Shown: positions 36,002 to 45,152 of the stretch, in pieces
Position numbering within the stretch: the stretch's first letter is position 1
How the letters are laid out: the number at the start of each line of letters is the position of its first letter
Assembly (NCBI GenBank): GCA_040879965.1
Contig: JBBDJI010000013.1
Span: 124,001-188,000, forward strand
From: Candidatus Babeliales bacterium
GTDB taxonomy: Bacteria; Babelota; Babeliae; Babelales; JACPOV01
Direction of reading: 5' to 3'
Length of the DNA: 64,000 nucleotides
The notes under the pieces: generated by a model
Database searches by the model: none
What the model was told of the DNA's origin: nothing
What the model saw: the letters and a program-made list of their open reading frames with translations, nothing else
Translations under genes and position numbers: made by a program

Positions 36002-36739
36002 ATGAAAAAGCTATTTTTACCAATTGTATTATTTGGATTGTTGGGGAGTGTAATTAACGCAGGAGATGTTGATGTTGTACAAGAAGAAAAGGGTAAATCA
36101 TCATCATGGCGACCTTCGCTTTCTTCATTTAATCCAAGAGGTATTTTTGTTCGAGAAAAAACACCTCTTCAAGCTGCTAACAATGAATTAGCTATTGCAA
36201 GAATGGCTATGTGTTATGAAATAGAAAGTGACCCAAAACAATTGGCTATTGCATTAAATAATTTGCCAACTGAACAAGTACGAGCAACAACTGTAGATTC
36301 ACTTGATAAAGTTGTTGATGCAACTATATTGACTAAGGAGTCAAAAGATGTCGTTAATGCTTTTCGTGAGCGTACCAATTTTAGCGTTGCAGGTTACAAA
36401 TCTAAACAAAAAACAAAAGCAATAAAGCTTGCAGTAACTGGAGTGGTAGCCGGTGCGGGTGTTTTTGGTTTAGGATTTTTAGCATATCTTTCTCCGGATA
36501 ATGCAAAAAAGGCGTTATCAGGATTTGGCGCTTTAGTTATGTCTAGTTTAAGCTGTTTTTCATTTAAAAAAATGTATACTAACTTAAAGAAAAAAGACAA
36601 AGCAGAAAAGATAGTGGAAAAATTTAATGATAAAAAAGCTGAGATGTTAAATAATGATGAATTTAATATTCTTATAAAAGATGTTTTATTAGGTTCACCA
36701 AAAGATAAAAGTTCTTCGAATGGATCTACTCAAGGATAA
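36002..36739 (+). CDS. Secreted/membrane protein with central hydrophobic pair
   Basis: 245 aa from the ATG at 36002 (AGGAGAAG 8 bases upstream; an earlier in-frame ATG at 35966 lacks this). Signal peptide 1-20. An N-terminal helical region with conserved-looking NELAIARMAMCYEIE, then two hydrophobic stretches (about 131-185) separated by a charged turn, and a Lys-rich coiled tail. Layout recalls the 35142 protein, but similarity is low. A very strong terminator follows. Confidence 0.65.
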   Translation: MKKLFLPIVLFGLLGSVINAGDVDVVQEEKGKSSSWRPSLSSFNPRGIFVREKTPLQAANNELAIARMAMCYEIESDPKQLAIALNNLPTEQVRATTVDSLDKVVDATILTKESKDVVNAFRERTNFSVAGYKSKQKTKAIKLAVTGVVAGAGVFGLGFLAYLSPDNAKKALSGFGALVMSSLSCFSFKKMYTNLKKKDKAEKIVEKFNDKKAEMLNNDEFNILIKDVLLGSPKDKSSSNGSTQG

Positions 36740-36760
36740 TTAAAAATATTATTGAAATAT

Positions 36761-36804
36761 AAAAGAGAGCGGCGCCTGTGATTATTCAAGCGCCGCTCTC
36801 TTTT
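36761..36804. terminator. Strong bidirectional terminator
   Basis: Fifteen-base perfect stem AAAAGAGAGCGGCGC / GCGCCGCTCTCTTTT with a 14-base loop, between two convergent genes. GC-rich stem core and T runs on both strands. Confidence 0.92.
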
Positions 36805-36820
36805 ATATAAACAAATTAAT

Positions 36821-37573
36821 TTACTTCTTCCTTTGTTCAGCTTTTTTTAACAAATAAATGATTCTTTTATTTCCTTTTTTCTTGGCAATATCCAGTGCAG
36901 TTTTATTATATACATTTTTTCTTGTTACATCGATTTCTGGATGCTGAAGTAATAATTGCGCTAATTCAAAATTATTACGCTCAATTGCTATCATCAGCGG
37001 TGTATAACCTAGCGTATTGGTAGTGTTAATATCAATATCTAAATTTAATAGTGTTTTTAGGGCATTTTTAATTAAAGCTTTTGCATTATTAGCTTGCCAT
37101 GTAGATAATTTTAAATTTGTTAAGAAAAATGACGGTAAAGTTACAATTTCTTGGAATCCATTATTCAATGTAGCACGTAGTTCATCGGAACGTTCTTCTT
37201 TGCTCAGTTGATCTTTGAGCCAATCTGTTGCTCCCGGTATCCCGAGCAACAGAGCATAATACCAATCTTCAAGGGGTTCTTTTTCTTGTAATTTTTTGAT
37301 GATTATATCAATAGTGGTTGGATCGTTAATTAATTGGTAATGTTTTTTATCAATTAAAGATAAATTTTTTATAGAATCAATTATTACATTTAGGTTATTG
37401 TCTTTTAAAATATTTAAGATTATTTCAATATTCATTTCTATGGGTAGAATTTCATATGGGGGAAATTCTACTTCGATTTCTTGTTTAAATTCAGGAATTT
37501 CCATGGTATGTATCGAAAAAAATGTACAAAAGATGGCTATGAATAATAATAGTGATTGTTTTTCATTTTTCAT
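36821..37573 (-). CDS. Secreted F-box-like/ankyrin protein, family C member 1
   Basis: 250 aa. Signal peptide 1-23. The segment YEILPIEMNIEIILNIL, then LSLIDKKHYQLINDP (about 40-85), fits an F-box pattern (LPxE, aliphatic residues, a second helix). A conserved middle (DWYYALLLGIPGATDWLKDQL) leads to two ankyrin units (about 180-245; GYTPLMIAIERNN, KTALDIAKKKGNKRI). Last gene of a three-gene operon; AAAAGGAT precedes the ATG. F-box-plus-ankyrin is a eukaryote-like combination, and a host-directed role is inference. Confidence 0.72.
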   Translation of the reverse strand: MKNEKQSLLLFIAIFCTFFSIHTMEIPEFKQEIEVEFPPYEILPIEMNIEIILNILKDNNLNVIIDSIKNLSLIDKKHYQLINDPTTIDIIIKKLQEKEPLEDWYYALLLGIPGATDWLKDQLSKEERSDELRATLNNGFQEIVTLPSFFLTNLKLSTWQANNAKALIKNALKTLLNLDIDINTTNTLGYTPLMIAIERNNFELAQLLLQHPEIDVTRKNVYNKTALDIAKKKGNKRIIYLLKKAEQRKK

Positions 37574-37584
37574 TTATTATCCTT

Positions 37585-38283
37585 TTACTGATTATTTTTA
37601 TTTTCTGTTTTTTTTATCAAATCAATGATTTTTTTATTTCCGGTTGCTTGCGCTAAATCCAATGCAGTTCTCCCATCCGTGCCAGATATTTTCAGATCTA
37701 TTTTTGGATAATTTTTTAGTAAAAAAGTAATTATTTGTTCTTGTTGGTTATTAATTGCCTGCATGAGCGGTGTGTAGCCAACGTTGTTTTGAATATTAAC
37801 GCTTATATCAAGCGCAAAAATAGTTTTTAAGGCTTTAATAATTACTTCAGGAAAATAGGGTCCGTTAATAAGTGAAAATACAAATTGTTGCAAGTCATTC
37901 TTAGTAAATTGATTTTGTTGAAGTTGTTTTTTAAGCCAGGCTTGCGTTCCGGGAAATTCTGAAAACATGAGAATAACAAATATCCAATCCGATAGTTGCC
38001 CAAGGAGATTTTGCTTTCTTAATGATGCAACTACCGAGTCAATAGTATCAGCCGTGCTCATTTCTTTGAGTAAAGCCTGATCCGCTTTAGCTATTTTTAT
38101 AATTGCTTGATAATTTTGAAAATTTTCACTTGCTTGAAGTGCATTTATAAATCGTTTTAATTTATCTTGTGTAGATAATTTTGCAAAATCTGGTTGCAGT
38201 AATTCTGTAGCTTCTTGGCCGTAGTTTGCAATATTTATTGATGTTACTATGATCAATGTTAACCATTGAGTTAAGCGCTTCAT
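37585..38283 (-). CDS. Secreted ankyrin protein, family C member 2
   Basis: 232 aa. Signal peptide 1-22. The N-terminal part is more divergent: the F-box motif LPxEI is not clear here, although the helical arrangement is kept. The family middle (LSDWIFVILMFSEFPGTQAWLKKQL) and two ankyrin units (GYTPLMQAINNQQ, GRTALDLAQATGNKKI) are plain. It lies 2 bases after the 38286 gene and 11 before the 36821 gene, so one transcript is likely. Confidence 0.7.
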   Translation of the reverse strand: MKRLTQWLTLIIVTSINIANYGQEATELLQPDFAKLSTQDKLKRFINALQASENFQNYQAIIKIAKADQALLKEMSTADTIDSVVASLRKQNLLGQLSDWIFVILMFSEFPGTQAWLKKQLQQNQFTKNDLQQFVFSLINGPYFPEVIIKALKTIFALDISVNIQNNVGYTPLMQAINNQQEQIITFLLKNYPKIDLKISGTDGRTALDLAQATGNKKIIDLIKKTENKNNQ

Positions 38284-38285
38284 TG

Positions 38286-38927
38286 TTATTCCTCTTTAAT
38301 GATATCGCATAATTGTTTATTTTTAAAACGAGGAGGATTCAATAATCTTTCGATAATTTCTTCATTATTATTTTTAAATGCGGCTTTAAGTGCCTGGGTT
38401 ATATCAATATCTAAATTTAATAATGTTTTTAAGGCATTATCCAACAGTTGCGCTCTATCTTGAGTATTTAAACCTTTCCACTTATTAATTCGTGCAAACA
38501 TTAAAAACCCTTCTGGCCATGCGGCTATTTTTATTAAAGCATCTTCTAAAGTTGTTTTTGAAAGTTTATCTTTGGATAATTGCTTATTAATCCATTTTTT
38601 TGAGCCTGGCAAGCCTAAAAATAATGCATATATCCAATCTTTTATTGGAATACGATCGGTTAAGTTTTTTATGATGTAGTTAATAATGTAATAATCATTA
38701 ATTAATCGGAAATATTTCTCATTGGTTAACGATAAATTTTTTAGCGTTTTTGTTATATCATTTAGGTTTTTATAGTTAGAAATTATATCAATTATCTTAG
38801 TTTGAATTTCTGTGGGCAATAACTCAAATTTTTCAAAAGTTGGTTCTGATTCATTCGATTTAAGTATTTGAGCTATAAATATATTACTGAATAGTAAGCA
38901 AAAAAAGAGTCTATGTAGAAAAGGCAT
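38286..38927 (-). CDS. Secreted F-box-like protein with degenerate ankyrin tail, family C member 3
   Basis: 213 aa, first gene of the operon; GAGGAGA is the ribosome binding site. Signal peptide 1-22. FELLPTEIQTKIIDIISNY, then LSLTNEKYFRLINDYY, gives the clearest F-box-like match of the cluster. The family middle is conserved (DWIYALFLGLPGSKKWINKQL). The C-terminus stops after about one ankyrin-like helix pair, so it is shorter than its paralogues. Confidence 0.7.
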   Translation of the reverse strand: MPFLHRLFFCLLFSNIFIAQILKSNESEPTFEKFELLPTEIQTKIIDIISNYKNLNDITKTLKNLSLTNEKYFRLINDYYIINYIIKNLTDRIPIKDWIYALFLGLPGSKKWINKQLSKDKLSKTTLEDALIKIAAWPEGFLMFARINKWKGLNTQDRAQLLDNALKTLLNLDIDITQALKAAFKNNNEEIIERLLNPPRFKNKQLCDIIKEE

Positions 38928-39135
38928 TACTTCTCCTCGATTTCATGATTTATGCTTTTTTATACATTGGCATAATTTACATTATTTATGATATTAAAAT
39001 TTGAGTTAATAATGCAAGAAAAATAAAGTTTTTTTTGAGATTCTACTTTAAGATCACAAGTGATAGCTTGCTTTAATTGATAAGCTCATATACGCTTAAT
39101 TATCGAGGTTTTTAGCGATTAAATTAGGTTTTTTT

Positions 39136-39747
39136 ATGATTGAACGTGCAATTTCTCTTTTTAAAGAAATACCAGTTAAAGAAAAAAGGCTTACTTTTGC
39201 CACTTTTTTTACTCTCATACGTATTAGCTTAGTTCCGGTGATAGCCAGCATGATGATTATGCAGCGCTGGGATTATGCATTTATATTTTTTTTATTGGGG
39301 GCGGGTACCGATGCATTGGATGGTTTTTTTGCGCGCCTTTTCGATCAACAAACATTTTTGGGCGCTTGTTTAGACCCAATTGCTGATAAATTATTGATTA
39401 TTGTTATTTTTTTTACCTTGGCTTTTGTGCAATCTCCCTTATTTTCCATACCGCGTTGGTTCGTACTTATTGTTTTTATGAAAGAGTTAATACTCATTGG
39501 TGGTGCAAGCTGGATTTATTATAAAACAGGAAAATTAACTATTAAGCCAACGCTGCTTGGTAAATGTATGATGTTTCTGCAAATTATGTTCATTTGTTGG
39601 TTATTTGCATGTTATTTTTTCCATTGGGTACCCGTTAAAACCTATTATTCAATGCTTGGATTAGTAGTACTCGGTGCATTCGCTTCGCTTATTCATTATA
39701 CTCTTATTGGCATTCGTTTTTATTTTTCAGCTTCTTTAAAAGGATGA
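39136..39747 (+). CDS. pgsA: CDP-diacylglycerol-glycerol-3-phosphate 3-phosphatidyltransferase
   Basis: 203 aa integral membrane enzyme that makes phosphatidylglycerol phosphate. The CDP-alcohol phosphotransferase signature D-x2-D-G-x2-A-R-x8-G-x3-D-x3-D is complete at about 55-85 (GTDALDGFFAR...GACLDPIADK). Four to five hydrophobic helices follow. The next gene starts one base after its stop. Confidence 0.93.
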   Translation: MIERAISLFKEIPVKEKRLTFATFFTLIRISLVPVIASMMIMQRWDYAFIFFLLGAGTDALDGFFARLFDQQTFLGACLDPIADKLLIIVIFFTLAFVQSPLFSIPRWFVLIVFMKELILIGGASWIYYKTGKLTIKPTLLGKCMMFLQIMFICWLFACYFFHWVPVKTYYSMLGLVVLGAFASLIHYTLIGIRFYFSASLKG

Positions 39748-39748
39748 T

Positions 39749-40120
39749 ATGTCTACAGTTTTGAAGCGTATATTTTTTTGTTTTATTATCGGCAGTATTG
39801 GTATTGTAATGGCAGAAAACTTTGTTATACCAAAAAAAAAGCGCTCAACAAGTGCTTTAAAAGAAGAAATTGGGAGTTTGCTTGGTCAAGCAATTCAAGA
39901 ATGTGCTGATTGTATTGGATTAACTAATGCTGTAGAAAGATATAGCATTACCACTTTTTATGATTTATATGAAAATAAGCAAGAACAAAAATTAGTGAAA
40001 GCCGATCGGCAACAACTAGAAGCATATAAACAAAAATTACAATTATTAATGCAAGAGATAGATTTATTTAAGCAACGATGTAAAAATGCATTTACTGATC
40101 TTAAAAATACGATACACTAA
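39749..40120 (+). CDS. Small secreted helical protein, unknown function
   Basis: 123 aa. Signal peptide about 1-22 (IGIVMA end), then a basic stretch (PKKKRS) and a helical, Gln/Lys/Leu-rich domain with three Cys (two in CADC). AAAGGA inside the end of pgsA is its ribosome binding site, so the two genes are probably cotranscribed. Function unknown. Confidence 0.65.
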   Translation: MSTVLKRIFFCFIIGSIGIVMAENFVIPKKKRSTSALKEEIGSLLGQAIQECADCIGLTNAVERYSITTFYDLYENKQEQKLVKADRQQLEAYKQKLQLLMQEIDLFKQRCKNAFTDLKNTIH

Positions 40121-40188
40121 TAAATACTGTTTTTTAGCTATAATTCTTATTGTTTTTTCATAAAATTTTAATAATGAAGGGATTTTCT

Positions 40189-40731
40189 GTGGCTGGATAT
40201 AATCGTATTATTGTAATCGGAAACTTAACGCGAGACCCAGATTATAAGCAATTGGCATCAGGACAACCGGTTTCTCAATTAGGAATTGCCTCCAATCGCC
40301 AATATCGTAATAAACAAACTGGCGCAATGGTTCAAGAAGTATGTTTTGTTGATGTAGATGTTTTTGGTCCACAGGCAGAAAGTTGCAAACAATATTTGCA
40401 AAAAGGCCGAGCGGTTTTAATTGAAGGGCGTCTTAAGTTTGATAGTTGGGAATCTCCTGAGGGGCAAAAAAGAAGCAAACATTCAATTGTTGCAGACCGT
40501 GTAGTCTTTTTAGGTGGAAACTCTACCGACGTGGAAACATCAAATAAATCTGATGCACAACAGGCTAAAGGTGATCAGGCTTTTTATGGTGCAAAAACAC
40601 AGCAAGCAAAAAAATCATCAAAAAAAGCAGAAGCTGATTATGAATCGAACGATGAGCAATCAGCAAAATCTGATTCTGGGGAATTTGAATTTCAAGACGA
40701 ACCACCATTTCAAGATGATTTACCCTTTTAG
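40189..40731 (+). CDS. ssb: Single-stranded DNA-binding protein
   Basis: 180 aa. OB-fold protein that coats single-stranded DNA. I take GTG at 40189 as the start: GAAGGGA lies 6 bases upstream and the protein then begins (M)AGYNRIIVIGNL as SSBs do. An in-frame ATG at 40150 would add an unrelated 13-residue leader. OB-fold about 1-110, a Gln/Lys/Ser-rich linker, and the C-terminal acidic tip DDLPF that recruits repair partners. Confidence 0.96.
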   Translation: MAGYNRIIVIGNLTRDPDYKQLASGQPVSQLGIASNRQYRNKQTGAMVQEVCFVDVDVFGPQAESCKQYLQKGRAVLIEGRLKFDSWESPEGQKRSKHSIVADRVVFLGGNSTDVETSNKSDAQQAKGDQAFYGAKTQQAKKSSKKAEADYESNDEQSAKSDSGEFEFQDEPPFQDDLPF

Positions 40732-40861
40732 TTTATGGGCGAATAGCAAGTATAACTTTGGTATGCGGTAATTTCATATTCAAATACCGTTTTATTGACA
40801 AATAGTAAAGTTTAATGAAAAAATAAAGATGTAAAGCAGTTCTATAATTTCTAGGGGGGAT

Positions 40862-41347
40862 ATGGATAGGGCTAAAGTATACATCTTGCAAAGTATTTTA
40901 TTGACTGGACTATCTGTTTTGCTTGCAGGAGAATCTATTATTAATGTTGAGAATCCGGCGTATGCTTTTTCTCTTGATTATTTATATCCGCAACAATATT
41001 TTTATCGTGTTGAATCAGCAGCTAAAGAGCTTTGGAGCTCTTTGGATGTAATTTCTACTCAAACTACATTGCAAGCTGATATAAGTTTTCTTTATAAACA
41101 AAGTGATCAATTATATCGTGCTACATTGGGGCTTGTTGCACAAGAGCAAGAAGTTCGTGATTATTTATATGATGATATTGCATATCTTGTAGATCTCATT
41201 GAACAAATAGAGCAAAAACGATTAATTACGATAAAAGAAATACCAAATGAATTTATCGATTGCTTAAAGCATGTTTGCTCGGTAATGAATAATGCAAAGC
41301 GAATTTTATCCACTTTGCTTGACCATACCAAAGAAATATTTTGTTAA
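40862..41347 (+). CDS. Secreted helical protein, unknown function
   Basis: 161 aa. N-terminal hydrophobic signal about 8-25, then a helical domain with many Leu, Gln and acidic residues and two Cys near the C-terminus. AGGGGGG is the ribosome binding site. Its last four bases overlap the stop of the convergent barrel gene. No family recognised. Confidence 0.62.
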   Translation: MDRAKVYILQSILLTGLSVLLAGESIINVENPAYAFSLDYLYPQQYFYRVESAAKELWSSLDVISTQTTLQADISFLYKQSDQLYRATLGLVAQEQEVRDYLYDDIAYLVDLIEQIEQKRLITIKEIPNEFIDCLKHVCSVMNNAKRILSTLLDHTKEIFC

Positions 41348-42606
41348 AAACACCATGCAATATCAACGCCAACATAGCTATTTGCCATATAGGTATTAAA
41401 AATGCGATTGCCACCTACAATAAGATCATAAAACAAGCCAATACGTGGACCGATATCAGAGACTTTTTTGGCAAAATCATATTCTATTAAAAAATGTAAC
41501 GTATGCATCTGCCAGCTTTTATATTGGCTATCACTATTAAGTATTTCATTGGAAAAGGCTGAATCCTTTGTTTGCAGTTCGGCAGCATCTTGAGTGTTAA
41601 ATGCGTAACCAAAAAGAAATGATAAACCGTACGCTATATGATCTGCTTTGGTATAAACATCAACATCCCAAATCGTACCAGGCTCAAAATCTACGGATTC
41701 TTGTGCTAATTTAATAAAACCATTTTGCGCAAGATCGGTTTTTAATCTTAGTTTCTTATTTTGCTTAAAAAAGAACAGTGCGCCTAAATGGCAACCGATA
41801 GTCAACCATTCAAAAGCACCAATAGAGGCATTAAATTTGAGTGGTATGCCAAAAAAACCATTATAGCCGGTAGGAAGATCAAAAGGGCGATTTTCACTTT
41901 TTTTAACCCCGGTAGGAAATAAAACACCAATTTTTGAATCAATATCAATATAATCTAAAATTTCGGTATTTTCGTAATTGATAGCCCAACCCCCAAGTAA
42001 GGTTAGATCACCAAAACCTGTGCGATCTACGCCGTCTAAGTTTAGGGAAAATTGGGATAAAATGGCATTAAAATTTTGCAAAAAAGCCTGCCATGAAGGC
42101 GTATTGATATTGGGCGTTATAGAATCATTGGGAGAGAGATCAGTAAAATCGATACGCATCATTTTTAATTTTCTTATGGGTAAATATGCTTGCAAAAAAA
42201 AACCATTAATAAGATTTTGATAAATATTTATAATGCCTTCAAGTATTCGAAATTTACCATTAAAAACAAGTTGTCCAAATCCGTCTCGCATGGGGAGTGC
42301 TTCCAAATTGATAAGAATTTGATCTAAAGGGTTTGCAGGACTGAGTCCTGGCACGTTACTTCCTAATTGCTGCATATTATGAGGCCCTAAAATATTGAGG
42401 AGCGCTGTTTTATGCCCTTTACTATTCCTTCCTGAGGCTGTAGATCCAATGCCAAATGAAGTATCAATAGTCGTGAGCCAAGATTTTTCAAACCGCGGTT
42501 CTCCCCAAAAATGAGTTGCGCGATAAAAATGAGGATTATCAATTGCGAGGGTGGGAAAAAGAGTTAAAAGAAGCATGATAATATAAAATTGGGTAAAAAA
42601 TCGCAT
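41344..42606 (-). CDS. Outer-membrane beta-barrel protein
   Basis: 420 aa. Signal peptide 1-21. The mature part alternates hydrophobic and polar residues in many short strands with Gly/Asn/Asp turns (FGDLTLLGGWAINY, IGVLFPTGVKKSEN, HIAYGLSFLFGYAF), and ends in an aromatic residue (DIAWCF), which fits outer-membrane insertion. No enzymatic motif. It could be a porin or transporter. AAGGATT precedes the ATG. Confidence 0.7.
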   Translation of the reverse strand: MRFFTQFYIIMLLLTLFPTLAIDNPHFYRATHFWGEPRFEKSWLTTIDTSFGIGSTASGRNSKGHKTALLNILGPHNMQQLGSNVPGLSPANPLDQILINLEALPMRDGFGQLVFNGKFRILEGIINIYQNLINGFFLQAYLPIRKLKMMRIDFTDLSPNDSITPNINTPSWQAFLQNFNAILSQFSLNLDGVDRTGFGDLTLLGGWAINYENTEILDYIDIDSKIGVLFPTGVKKSENRPFDLPTGYNGFFGIPLKFNASIGAFEWLTIGCHLGALFFFKQNKKLRLKTDLAQNGFIKLAQESVDFEPGTIWDVDVYTKADHIAYGLSFLFGYAFNTQDAAELQTKDSAFSNEILNSDSQYKSWQMHTLHFLIEYDFAKKVSDIGPRIGLFYDLIVGGNRIFNTYMANSYVGVDIAWCF

Positions 42607-42673
42607 TGCAATCCTTTTTAAGCTACAACATTTGAGTGAGTAATAAATGTTATTCTATAAAAAAGAGTTGATA

Positions 42674-42701
42674 TTGTCACATAATCGTTGTTTGGTATAC
42701 T
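42674..42701 (+). promoter_or_regulatory. Candidate promoter of grpE
   Basis: TTGTCA (42674-42679), a 16-base spacer and TATACT (42696-42701), 43 bases before the grpE ATG. No CIRCE-type inverted repeat was seen. Confidence 0.42.
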
Positions 42702-42744
42702 TAAAATAAACATCAATCAGGTATAAATAACAAATAGGAATACC

Positions 42745-43287
42745 ATGGAATCAAACGAACAAGCAATAAATCAAGAATTGAAAGATCAACCAACTGTACA
42801 AGAAAATACTAATGGGCAACAGGAAAAAAAAGTTAAAGAGACAGAGTTAACGGTATGCCAGGCTGAATTAATAGAATGGAAAGATAAATATTTACGTTTA
42901 TCTGCCGATTTTCAGAATTTCAAAAAAAGATTACAAAAAGAACAAGCATCTTTACGTCGCATGATGCAAGCAGATATTTTAGCAGACGTATTAAATATAG
43001 TTGATAACTTTGATCGAGCTTTACAAGAAAAAGAAGCTGAAACTGAGAATATGAAAGATTGGTTTGCAGGATTTGAGCTTATTCGTAAAGAATTATATAA
43101 ATTATTAGAAAAATATGGCGTTAAAGAATTAGAATCATATGATGTATTTGACCCTGAAATGCATGAGGCGGTGATGCAAGTTGATTCAGATCAGCATGAA
43201 TCGGGGGGAATTGTTGAGGTTTATCAAAAAGGTTATATTTTTGATGGATCGGTGTTGCGTCCAGCAAAAGTGAGTGTTGCTAAATAA
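42745..43287 (+). CDS. grpE: Nucleotide exchange factor GrpE
   Basis: 180 aa. DnaK cochaperone. A charged N-terminal coiled coil (about 30-90), YLRLSADFQNFKKR, then NIVDNFDRAL, and a C-terminal beta domain with FDPEMHEAVMQVD and GYIFDGSVLRPAKVSVAK, all typical. dnaK and dnaJ are not adjacent. Ends before a long hairpin. Confidence 0.96.
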   Translation: MESNEQAINQELKDQPTVQENTNGQQEKKVKETELTVCQAELIEWKDKYLRLSADFQNFKKRLQKEQASLRRMMQADILADVLNIVDNFDRALQEKEAETENMKDWFAGFELIRKELYKLLEKYGVKELESYDVFDPEMHEAVMQVDSDQHESGGIVEVYQKGYIFDGSVLRPAKVSVAK

Positions 43288-43347
43288 TTATATGGTTGCT
43301 TTGCGGTGAAGTATTTTTATAAATTATTATTAAATTATCCACATTGA

Positions 43348-43382
43348 TGAAGGATGTAATCTTTTTTTAATTACATCCTTCA
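43348..43382. terminator. Hairpin between grpE and convergent ankyrin gene
   Basis: Thirteen-base perfect stem TGAAGGATGTAAT / ATTACATCCTTCA with a T-rich loop. No long T tract follows, so strength is uncertain. Confidence 0.6.
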
Positions 43383-43399
43383 TTACATAAAATAGCTTT

Positions 43400-44185
43400 T
43401 TACTGCTGAGATCTTTTTTGCAATATTTTCATTATTTCTTGTGCTTGTTCATCTTTGCTACCACTTAATGCTTGATTATTTAGCGCAATATCTAGTGCGG
43501 TCTGGCCCTGATTGTTTTGTATGGTGGTATCAATATTGGGAAGGTTTAAGAGAAATAGAATTAGATTCAATTTATTGGAAGAAATTGTATGACTTGCTAT
43601 AGCAAACATGAGCGGAGTATAGCCCATTGGGTTTTGAACATTTGGATTAATACCGACTGTTTGTATCAATAATCTAAGGGTATTTAAAGAATAATTACTA
43701 GTTTGTCTAAAATTAAAATTAGTAAAATTTTTTATAAAAGTTTCTAGCCCATTAGTTGTAATTAATAAAAAAATTATCTGTTGTAGGTCCATGGCTGTTA
43801 TTTGACCAGTTTTCAATTTATTTTGTAACCACTGTACAAAACCCGGTAAGTGAGAGAAAATGATTCCATAACCTAATATATTAAATTGAGATTTATTCTG
43901 AAGTTCTTTAATAAGTATATCTATAAATTGAGGGTCATTAATAAATTCATTAAAGAGCTTATTTGTTTGACTTAATGCAATAATATTTGAAACTATATCA
44001 TTCAAATTGTTTTCATTATAGGTTAATAAAGTTATAATCAAGCTTTGTATTTCAGCTGGTAATGTTTCTAGAGTAGCAAATTCTTCTTTAGAAGTTTCTT
44101 GATATTCTTCACCAGTTTCCATGCCATAGGTATTATGTATACAAAACATGCTGAAAGTTAATAGCAATAATATTAAACGCTTCAT
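43400..44185 (-). CDS. Secreted F-box-like/ankyrin protein, family C member 4
   Basis: 261 aa. Signal peptide 1-21. F-box-like LETLPAEIQSLIITLLTYN, then LSQTNKLFNEFINDPQFID (about 39-95). The family middle includes LPGFVQWLQNKL, and two ankyrin units (GYTPLMFAIASH, GQTALDIALNNQ) end the protein. Starts 13 bases after the 44199 gene; AAAAGGAAC is its ribosome binding site. Paralogue of the 36821-38927 cluster about 5 kb away. Confidence 0.72.
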   Translation of the reverse strand: MKRLILLLLTFSMFCIHNTYGMETGEEYQETSKEEFATLETLPAEIQSLIITLLTYNENNLNDIVSNIIALSQTNKLFNEFINDPQFIDILIKELQNKSQFNILGYGIIFSHLPGFVQWLQNKLKTGQITAMDLQQIIFLLITTNGLETFIKNFTNFNFRQTSNYSLNTLRLLIQTVGINPNVQNPMGYTPLMFAIASHTISSNKLNLILFLLNLPNIDTTIQNNQGQTALDIALNNQALSGSKDEQAQEIMKILQKRSQQ

Positions 44186-44198
44186 ATTGAGTTCCTTT

Positions 44199-44939
44199 TT
44201 ATTTATTTAATTTTTTTTGTTTTAAGTAATCTTGCAGTATTTTTTCTATCTCTTTATTTTGATGTATTCTTGCAATTTCAAGTGCCGTATTGTCCTGTTG
44301 ATTTTTTATAGAAAGATCAATATTGGAAAGGTTTAATAAAAATATTAAAATTGATTTGTTATTTTTTAATCCAGCGACCATAAGTGGCGTATAGCCTTGT
44401 TCGTTTTGGCTATTAGGATTGGCGCCTACATTTATAAGTGTTTTAATAGCATTAACAGTAAGAATAGGTGTTTCAGTAAAGGTAAAATTAGTATTTTTTT
44501 CAATAAGTTGTTCTAAATTTTCAGGTACTGCAAGACTAATAAGTGCATTTTCAAGATTTGATTTTTTTATTGTCCCTTTTTTCAATTGTTCTTTAAGCCA
44601 CGCTAAAGTTCCTGGGAATTGACTTAAAACAAGTGCATAGGTTAATTTACTTATTTGTGATTTTTCTTGTAATTTTTGTATGAGTATATCAATAAAAGAA
44701 GGATTGTTAATGAATGAATTAAAATATTTATTGACTTGGGCTGTTTTAGATATTTTAGAAATAATAGCATTTAAGCTGTTTTCGTTGACGATTAAAGAAC
44801 TAATTATAAGATTATGTAAATCTCGCGGTAAATCTTCAAAGGTAGTAGTTGTTTGAGCAGGTTTTTCTGGTTCCATGCAACCATTACTTATAAAAATCGT
44901 GCAAGCAGAAAAAAATACTATTGATTTTAAAAAATTCAT
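44199..44939 (-). CDS. Lipoprotein-like F-box-like/ankyrin protein, family C member 5
   Basis: 246 aa. N-terminus hydrophobic and then SNGCMEPEKP: the Cys at about 21 could be a lipoprotein attachment site, although the preceding residues are not a textbook lipobox. F-box-like EDLPRDLHNLIISSLI with TAQVNKYFNSFINNPSFID; middle FPGTLAWLKEQLKKG; two ankyrin units (GYTPLMVAGLKNN, NTALEIARIHQN). First gene of this two-gene unit. Confidence 0.7.
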   Translation of the reverse strand: MNFLKSIVFFSACTIFISNGCMEPEKPAQTTTTFEDLPRDLHNLIISSLIVNENSLNAIISKISKTAQVNKYFNSFINNPSFIDILIQKLQEKSQISKLTYALVLSQFPGTLAWLKEQLKKGTIKKSNLENALISLAVPENLEQLIEKNTNFTFTETPILTVNAIKTLINVGANPNSQNEQGYTPLMVAGLKNNKSILIFLLNLSNIDLSIKNQQDNTALEIARIHQNKEIEKILQDYLKQKKLNK

Positions 44940-45152
44940 TATTATTTCCTTTATTATAAAAATAAGATAAAAGCAAAATTTCCCTTATGTCTATCAGTAT
45001 TAATTTAACATATTTTGGCTGATTAATGAATACTTTTTAACTTTTTAAATATTATAGTTTATGGGGTAATTGGAAAAAAGCCCTATTTGGTGCGGAAAAA
45101 TGATCTAAGGGTTGAATGGTATCTTCTTTATGAATTTAACAAAAAAGGGGTA

